This document shows positions 6,526-9,874 of a stretch of DNA of 9,874 nucleotides, piece by piece (positions within the stretch are counted from its first letter, which is position 1; each line of letters opens with the position of its first letter). Both the position numbers and the translations under genes were made by a program. Below the pieces are notes generated by a model, which saw only the letters and a program-made list of their open reading frames with translations, had not been told where the DNA came from and ran no database searches. The stretch lies in contig JAEDNC010000025.1 in the NCBI GenBank assembly GCA_016302705.1, positions 1 to 9,874 on the forward strand, given 5' to 3'. The stretch comes from Bacilli bacterium. GTDB taxonomy: Bacteria; Bacillota_I; Bacilli_A; RFN20; CAG-826.

Positions 6526-7392
6526 ATGACCCCAGAGTTTAATAAACTCCTTCTTTCCCGTTATATTATTTCTCGTCATATTGCTAGTGGCGGTATGGCG
6601 GATGTTTATGAAGCTCAAGACATTGTCAAAAATAAAACAGTAGCCTTAAAGTTTTTGAAAGATAAATCATTATATAATGATTTTGAAATAGAACAATTTA
6701 AAGATGAAGCAAGATTCCTTGCTGCTTTTAATCATCCTCATATTATGAAAATTTATAATGTCGGGGAATATAACGGAGTCCCTTTCCAAAGCTTTGAACT
6801 TATTAAAGGAAAGACATTAAAAGAAGTCTTGGATAATCGTGGAAAATTATCTTTTGATGAAGCAGTGGATTATTTATTACAAATCGTTGATGCGGTTAGT
6901 AATATGCATGAAAAAGAGATTCTCCATAATGATCTCAAACCAGATAATTTGTTTTTGCTAAGCGATGGAAATATCAAAATTTGCGATTTTGGAATAGTGA
7001 CTCATGTGAATTCAAAAGAAAAAAAAGAATTACATGGAACAGTAAAATATCTTGCTCCAGAAGTTGTTCAATATCACAAGCAATCATATCAATCGGATAT
7101 CTATTCTTTAGGAATTATTTTCTTTGAGTTTTTAACTGGTAAGGTTCCTTTTGATATCGATGTTCCTAAAACACTAATTGAAACTTATTATTCAAGTGAT
7201 TTTCCTTCATTAAAGAAATATATTTCTTTACCTAATATTGATGATTTAGATTTAGTTATATCAAAAGCGTGTAATAGAAATCTCGCTTTACGATATAAAT
7301 CGGTAAAAGAATTCGCGAATGATTTAAACGCGATTAAGCGACATGAAAAAATAAAGAAAGGTAGCTTTTTATCCAGGCTATTATCTAGATAA
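6526..7392 (+). CDS. prkC: Short Hanks-type Ser/Thr protein kinase (PrkC family, no PASTA or membrane segment)
   Basis: Eukaryotic-like protein kinase of 288 residues, counterpart of the adjacent PP2C phosphatase. The glycine loop IASGGMADVY is at 19-28, followed by VALKFLK with ATP-anchoring Lys42 and Glu61 in helix C. The catalytic loop HNDLKPDN (134-141) contains Asp136, DFG is at 154-156, GTVKYLAPE at 171-179, and DIYSLG at 191-196. The core is complete, but the conserved Arg of HRD is Asn135, making it a non-RD kinase. The protein stops soon after the kinase fold, with a basic tail (KRHEKIKK, then SFLSRLLSR) and no transmembrane helix or PASTA repeats; Bacillus PrkC is over 600 residues with both. 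Loss of the peptidoglycan sensor is also known for mycoplasma PrkC and fits a wall-reduced cell. Its stop overlaps the rsgA start (TAATG). Confidence 0.92.
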   Translation: MTPEFNKLLLSRYIISRHIASGGMADVYEAQDIVKNKTVALKFLKDKSLYNDFEIEQFKDEARFLAAFNHPHIMKIYNVGEYNGVPFQSFELIKGKTLKEVLDNRGKLSFDEAVDYLLQIVDAVSNMHEKEILHNDLKPDNLFLLSDGNIKICDFGIVTHVNSKEKKELHGTVKYLAPEVVQYHKQSYQSDIYSLGIIFFEFLTGKVPFDIDVPKTLIETYYSSDFPSLKKYISLPNIDDLDLVISKACNRNLALRYKSVKEFANDLNAIKRHEKIKKGSFLSRLLSR

Positions 7393-8234
7393 TGGAAGGT
7401 ATTATTGTCTCAATTAAATACGGAGTCTACGTCGTTAATGTCGATGGTGTTTTGTATATCACTTCGCCTCGAGGATTGTTGAAATTTAAAGACAAACTTT
7501 ATGTTGGAGACAAAGTCTTATTAGATGATTCTTCTTTTCTTATTCTTGGAGTATTTGATCGCCATTCATTACTTAAAAGGCCTCCAATTAGTAACATCGA
7601 CCAAGCTTTGCTTATCTTTTCTTTAAAAGAGCCAGAGTTTTCTTACTATTTAGCATTTAAATATCTAACATATGCAAACTTTAATGGTCTAAAAGCTTCT
7701 TTAGTTTTAACTAAAGCGGACAAGAGTAACGAAAAAGAGATTGAAGAAATTAAAGCAATTTTCTCTAAAATGAATATTTCAGTGTATGTAACTAGTAGCA
7801 AAGATAATCAAGGATTAGATGATATTAAATCTCTATTTAAAGACAAAATCTCTGTTTTAATTGGTCAAAGCGGAGTAGGTAAATCATCTTTACTAAATGC
7901 AATCGATGAAACTTACGAAAGAGAAATTGGAGAATATTCCCTTGCTTTAGGTAGAGGAAAACATAAAACTAAAGAAGTAATCTTACTTCCATATCAAAAC
8001 GGATATATTGCTGACACTCCTGGTTTTTCATCTTTAGAATTGGAGATGAATAAATTAGAAGTCGCGCAGCATTTCCCGGCATTTGAAAAAGATGCATTAG
8101 AATGTTTCTATTCTAATTGTCTTCATATTTCAGAAAAGAATTGTAAAATTAAAGATAAGGTGGCCAAGGGAGAAATTCCTCAAATCGCCTACGAGAATTA
8201 TTTAAAGTTATTAGAAGAAGTGGAGAGATATTAA
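7392..8234 (+). CDS. rsgA: Ribosome small-subunit maturation GTPase RsgA
   Basis: Circularly permuted GTPase that checks late 30S assembly and is stimulated by the ribosome. Length is 280 residues, near the Firmicutes norm of about 290. An OB-fold occupies about 1-60. The G motifs come in the permuted order G4-G1-G2-G3: TKAD (107-110), GQSGVGKSS (158-166), GRGKHKT (187-193) and DTPGF (208-212). The C-terminal zinc knuckle has Cys238, Cys243, His245 and Cys251. G2 differs from the usual GRGRHTT but keeps the His and the last Thr. The ATG shares its first base with the kinase stop codon and has no nearby Shine-Dalgarno, so it probably depends on reinitiation by ribosomes finishing prkC. The B. 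subtilis orthologue CpgA is a reported PrkC substrate, which gives the neighbourhood functional sense. Confidence 0.95.
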   Translation: MEGIIVSIKYGVYVVNVDGVLYITSPRGLLKFKDKLYVGDKVLLDDSSFLILGVFDRHSLLKRPPISNIDQALLIFSLKEPEFSYYLAFKYLTYANFNGLKASLVLTKADKSNEKEIEEIKAIFSKMNISVYVTSSKDNQGLDDIKSLFKDKISVLIGQSGVGKSSLLNAIDETYEREIGEYSLALGRGKHKTKEVILLPYQNGYIADTPGFSSLELEMNKLEVAQHFPAFEKDALECFYSNCLHISEKNCKIKDKVAKGEIPQIAYENYLKLLEEVERY

Positions 8235-8894
8235 ATGAACAAAATATTAGTAGCCCCATCAATATTGAGTGCAAACTTCAATCACCTTGAAGAAGATATT
8301 AAAAAAGTTGAAGAAGGAGGAGCGGAATGGCTTCACTTCGACGTTATGGACGGACACTTTGTCCCTAATATTTCTTTTGGGATTCCAGTATTAAAATCAA
8401 TCGCTCATTCTCACCATATGGTTAATGATGTTCATGTGATGATTTCTGACCCATTTAAGTACGCTCCTGAATTTATCAAAGCTGGAGCAAATTATTTAAC
8501 CTTCCATTATGAGGCTTGCAAGAGTGATAAAGAGGTTTTCCAAGTCATTGATCTCATCCATGATTATGGCGCAAAGGCTGGATTATCCGTTAAACCAGGA
8601 ACGCCTATTGAAAAAGTTTATCCATTTTTATATTCTCTCGATTTAGTTTTAGTGATGTCTGTTGAACCAGGCTTTGGTGGACAAGCTTACATTCCTGAAT
8701 CCTTCACTAAAATTTTTAAACTTAGAGAATATTTAAAGAATAACGAAATCAAAAATGTCTTAATCGAAGTCGATGGTGGCATCAATGAAGAAACCGCTAA
8801 AAACGCGAAATTAGCAGGCGTTGATATTTTGGTGGCGGGTAGTTATATATTTGGTCATGAAGACATTAAAGAAAGAATTGAAAAACTTAAATGA
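8235..8894 (+). CDS. rpe: Ribulose-phosphate 3-epimerase
   Basis: Interconverts ribulose 5-phosphate and xylulose 5-phosphate in the pentose phosphate pathway. It is a TIM barrel of 219 residues, normal for the family. Seen motifs are APSILSAN (7-14, Ser9), HFDVMDGHFVPN (34-45, with metal-binding His34 and the catalytic base Asp36), DVHVMI (65-70, His67), SVKPGT (118-123), MSVEPGFGGQ (141-150) and EVDGGI (178-183, the other catalytic Asp179). All metal ligands and both catalytic aspartates are present. It starts immediately after the rsgA stop, with GGAGAG at 8222-8227 seven bases upstream. It ends in TGA, which overlaps the next ATG (ATGA); this is direct support for UGA being a stop codon here. 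Confidence 0.97.
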   Translation: MNKILVAPSILSANFNHLEEDIKKVEEGGAEWLHFDVMDGHFVPNISFGIPVLKSIAHSHHMVNDVHVMISDPFKYAPEFIKAGANYLTFHYEACKSDKEVFQVIDLIHDYGAKAGLSVKPGTPIEKVYPFLYSLDLVLVMSVEPGFGGQAYIPESFTKIFKLREYLKNNEIKNVLIEVDGGINEETAKNAKLAGVDILVAGSYIFGHEDIKERIEKLK

Positions 8895-9544
8895 TTACTT
8901 ATACTCTAGTTGGATTATTATCTTTAACTATTATTTGTTTAGCTAGCTATCTTTTTTCTATTAATCTTTTATATAAAAAGAAAAATAAAAGAGCGATTAA
9001 TATTAAGAATCATTTTGGATATGAGATCGTTCCTCAAAAAGGAGAGCACACATTCTTTATTAATGTCCTTTTATTAATCGCGATGCTTTCTTTTCTTACG
9101 GCAACAATATTAAATGTTGTTACTCATTTTGGAGCGTTTAATTTAGTAATCTCTATTGCCTCTTTGTTATTGGTGTTTATTTTAGTAGCCCTTCCATTTA
9201 TTGATCTTAAATATTTAAAAGAGCATTTGTATTTAGATATTGGAATGGTGGTTCTATTTTTCTTAATTAACGGACTTCTTACTTATTCTTCATATCAAAT
9301 GTGTAAGGTTTACGATTATAAAAACATTAATGGAATTATTGCTTTAGTGATAAGCGCAATAATGCTTATTGTTTCACTAGCTTTCTTTATTAATCCAAAG
9401 CTATTTAATCTGTCTGGAGATAAACACGAAGATGGAACAGTTACTCGACCTAAAGTGATTCACCTCGCTTTAGTGGAGTGGCTTGTAACATTCTTTATCC
9501 CAATTCTATTTATCCCAATAATCCTATTATCAACGATAATGTAG
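8891..9544 (+). CDS. Multi-pass membrane protein of unknown function
   Basis: A 217-residue protein I do not recognise. Hydrophobic stretches suggest six membrane segments at about 3-27, 56-78, 83-103, 115-136, 148-167 and 190-214. A basic loop (KKKNKRAINIKNH, 29-41) follows the first segment, which by the positive-inside rule suggests that loop is cytosolic and the N-terminus is outside. A polar loop (GDKHEDGTVTRPK) lies at 176-188. No catalytic or transporter motif, signal-peptide cleavage site or soluble domain was seen. Its ATG lies in an ATGA overlap with the rpe stop and has no Shine-Dalgarno of note, so translation is probably coupled to rpe. In Bacillus this position carries thiN. It ends in TAG just before the terminator and is the last gene of the run. 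Confidence 0.8.
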   Translation: MITYTLVGLLSLTIICLASYLFSINLLYKKKNKRAINIKNHFGYEIVPQKGEHTFFINVLLLIAMLSFLTATILNVVTHFGAFNLVISIASLLLVFILVALPFIDLKYLKEHLYLDIGMVVLFFLINGLLTYSSYQMCKVYDYKNINGIIALVISAIMLIVSLAFFINPKLFNLSGDKHEDGTVTRPKVIHLALVEWLVTFFIPILFIPIILLSTIM

Positions 9545-9548
9545 ACAT

Positions 9549-9576
9549 AAAAAAATGACCAAACGGTCATTATTTT
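9549..9576. terminator. Bidirectional rho-independent terminator between the operon and rpmB
   Basis: AATGACC (9554-9560), loop AAAC, and GGTCATT (9565-9571) form a perfect seven-pair stem that extends through A/T pairs (9549-9552 with 9573-9576) around one A-A mismatch. On the plus strand it is followed by a T-rich tract, TATTTTATTT. On the minus strand it is followed by seven T (complement of 9549-9555). It lies 4 bases after the membrane-protein stop and 18 bases after the rpmB stop, so it serves both convergent transcripts. Confidence 0.88.
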
Positions 9577-9594
9577 ATTTCAGTTACAATTTAA

Positions 9595-9783
9595 TTATTT
9601 CTCGACTTTATTGAGGGTTCTATAAGCACGAGTAGACATACGAACGCGTGTTTCTTTTCCATCAACTAAGACTGTACGAGTTTGTAAATTTGTATTCCAT
9701 TTTCTACGAGTAGCTCTTAAAGAATGGGAACGGTTATTACCACTGACTGGTCCTTTGCCGGTAACTGGACATACTCTTGACAT
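9595..9783 (-). CDS. rpmB: 50S ribosomal protein L28
   Basis: Large-subunit ribosomal protein of 62 residues, the usual length. It begins MSRVCPVTGKGPVSGNNRSH and continues with the conserved RATRRKWNTNLQ (23-34) and VRMSTRAYRTL (47-57). The protein is highly basic, as expected for an rRNA-binding protein. Only one cysteine (Cys5) is present, so it is the zinc-free form without paired CxxC ribbons. It is convergent with the plus-strand run, as rpmB is next to the rpe end of this block in Bacillus. The start is fixed by a full Shine-Dalgarno six bases upstream and by family alignment. Confidence 0.97.
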   Translation of the reverse strand: MSRVCPVTGKGPVSGNNRSHSLRATRRKWNTNLQTRTVLVDGKETRVRMSTRAYRTLNKVEK

Positions 9784-9789
9784 ATCGTG

Positions 9790-9798
9790 ACCTCCTTA
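9790..9798 (-). promoter_or_regulatory. Full-strength Shine-Dalgarno of rpmB
   Basis: On the minus strand TAAGGAGGT ends six bases before the rpmB ATG and matches the whole anti-Shine-Dalgarno core. It shows that this organism uses the standard 16S tail, which makes the absence of such a site before gmk and rsgA more telling. Confidence 0.9.
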
Positions 9799-9815
9799 AG
9801 CGTCTTGAAAACTCT

Positions 9816-9821
9816 ATCATA
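9816..9821 (-). promoter_or_regulatory. Likely -10 box of the rpmB promoter
   Basis: On the minus strand TATGAT (5 of 6 to TATAAT) lies about 33 bases before the rpmB ATG, predicting a start near 9809 and a leader of about 25 bases. No convincing -35 is placed at 16-18 bases; TTGAAA (9835-9840 on the minus strand) is only 13 bases away. The rest of 9799-9874 is AT-rich with no gene seen. Confidence 0.45.
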
Positions 9822-9874
9822 TTAAGAGCATTAATTTCAATAATTATTTGAATAATTAGTATCTTTCTTCTGGA

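Noticed and set aside
9831..9856. AT-rich dyads (ATTATT-TG-AATAAT, TTCAA-N7-TTGAA) upstream of rpmB
   Set aside because: The arms are short, contain mismatches or long spacers, and consist of common AT-rich words. There is no basis to call an operator or leader element.
1..9874. Defence system, mobile element, CRISPR array or biosynthetic cluster
   Set aside because: Nearly every recognisable gene is a conserved housekeeping gene in syntenic order. No transposase, integrase, att-like repeats, spacer array or toxin-antitoxin pair was found on either strand.

Overview
The window looks like a conserved housekeeping locus of an AT-rich, low-GC Gram-positive lineage close to the Mollicutes and their walled relatives. 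Acholeplasmatales, Izemoplasmatales, RF39-type gut bacteria and Erysipelotrichia are all possible; this placement is inferred from gene order and composition. The order gmk-priA-(rsmB)-rlmN-stp-prkC-rsgA-rpe with an inverted rpmB at the end is the classic Firmicutes yloD-to-rpmB block. UGA appears to be a normal stop: rpe ends in TGA inside an ATGA overlap with the next gene, and the Trp codons checked are TGG. This argues against the mycoplasma code.

Layout. Positions 1-95 hold the 5' end of a minus-strand gene leaving the window. A near-consensus promoter at 122-150 then starts a run of ten co-directional genes on the plus strand (160-9544). In order these are guanylate kinase, primosomal helicase PriA, a small DUF1904-like protein with an acidic tail, an RsmB-like protein, RlmN, a PP2C phosphatase, a short Hanks-type kinase, RsgA, ribulose-phosphate epimerase and an unidentified six-segment membrane protein. 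From rlmN onward genes abut or overlap by a few bases, which suggests translational coupling. A bidirectional terminator at 9549-9576 separates this run from the convergent rpmB (L28), which has a full Shine-Dalgarno.

How the genes fit together. The block combines nucleotide supply (gmk), replication restart (priA), ribosome maturation and modification (RlmN, RsgA, L28 and the ancestral RsmB slot), and a signalling pair (Stp and PrkC). rpe is the one carbon-metabolism gene.

What stands out. (1) The RsmB-position protein keeps the full-length fold outline, but its S-adenosylmethionine loop and both motif cysteines are gone, so it looks like a pseudoenzyme kept in place. (2) The kinase has no transmembrane segment or PASTA repeats and carries HND instead of HRD in its catalytic loop. 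(3) gmk, and possibly the RsmB-like gene, appear to be transcribed from start points at or next to their ATG, which would make leaderless mRNAs. (4) def/fmt, rpoZ and thiN, usually found in this block in relatives, are absent here; a DUF1904-like gene and a membrane-protein gene occupy two of the positions. No mobile element, CRISPR array, tRNA, rRNA or riboswitch was seen, and there is no gene-free stretch longer than 300 bases.
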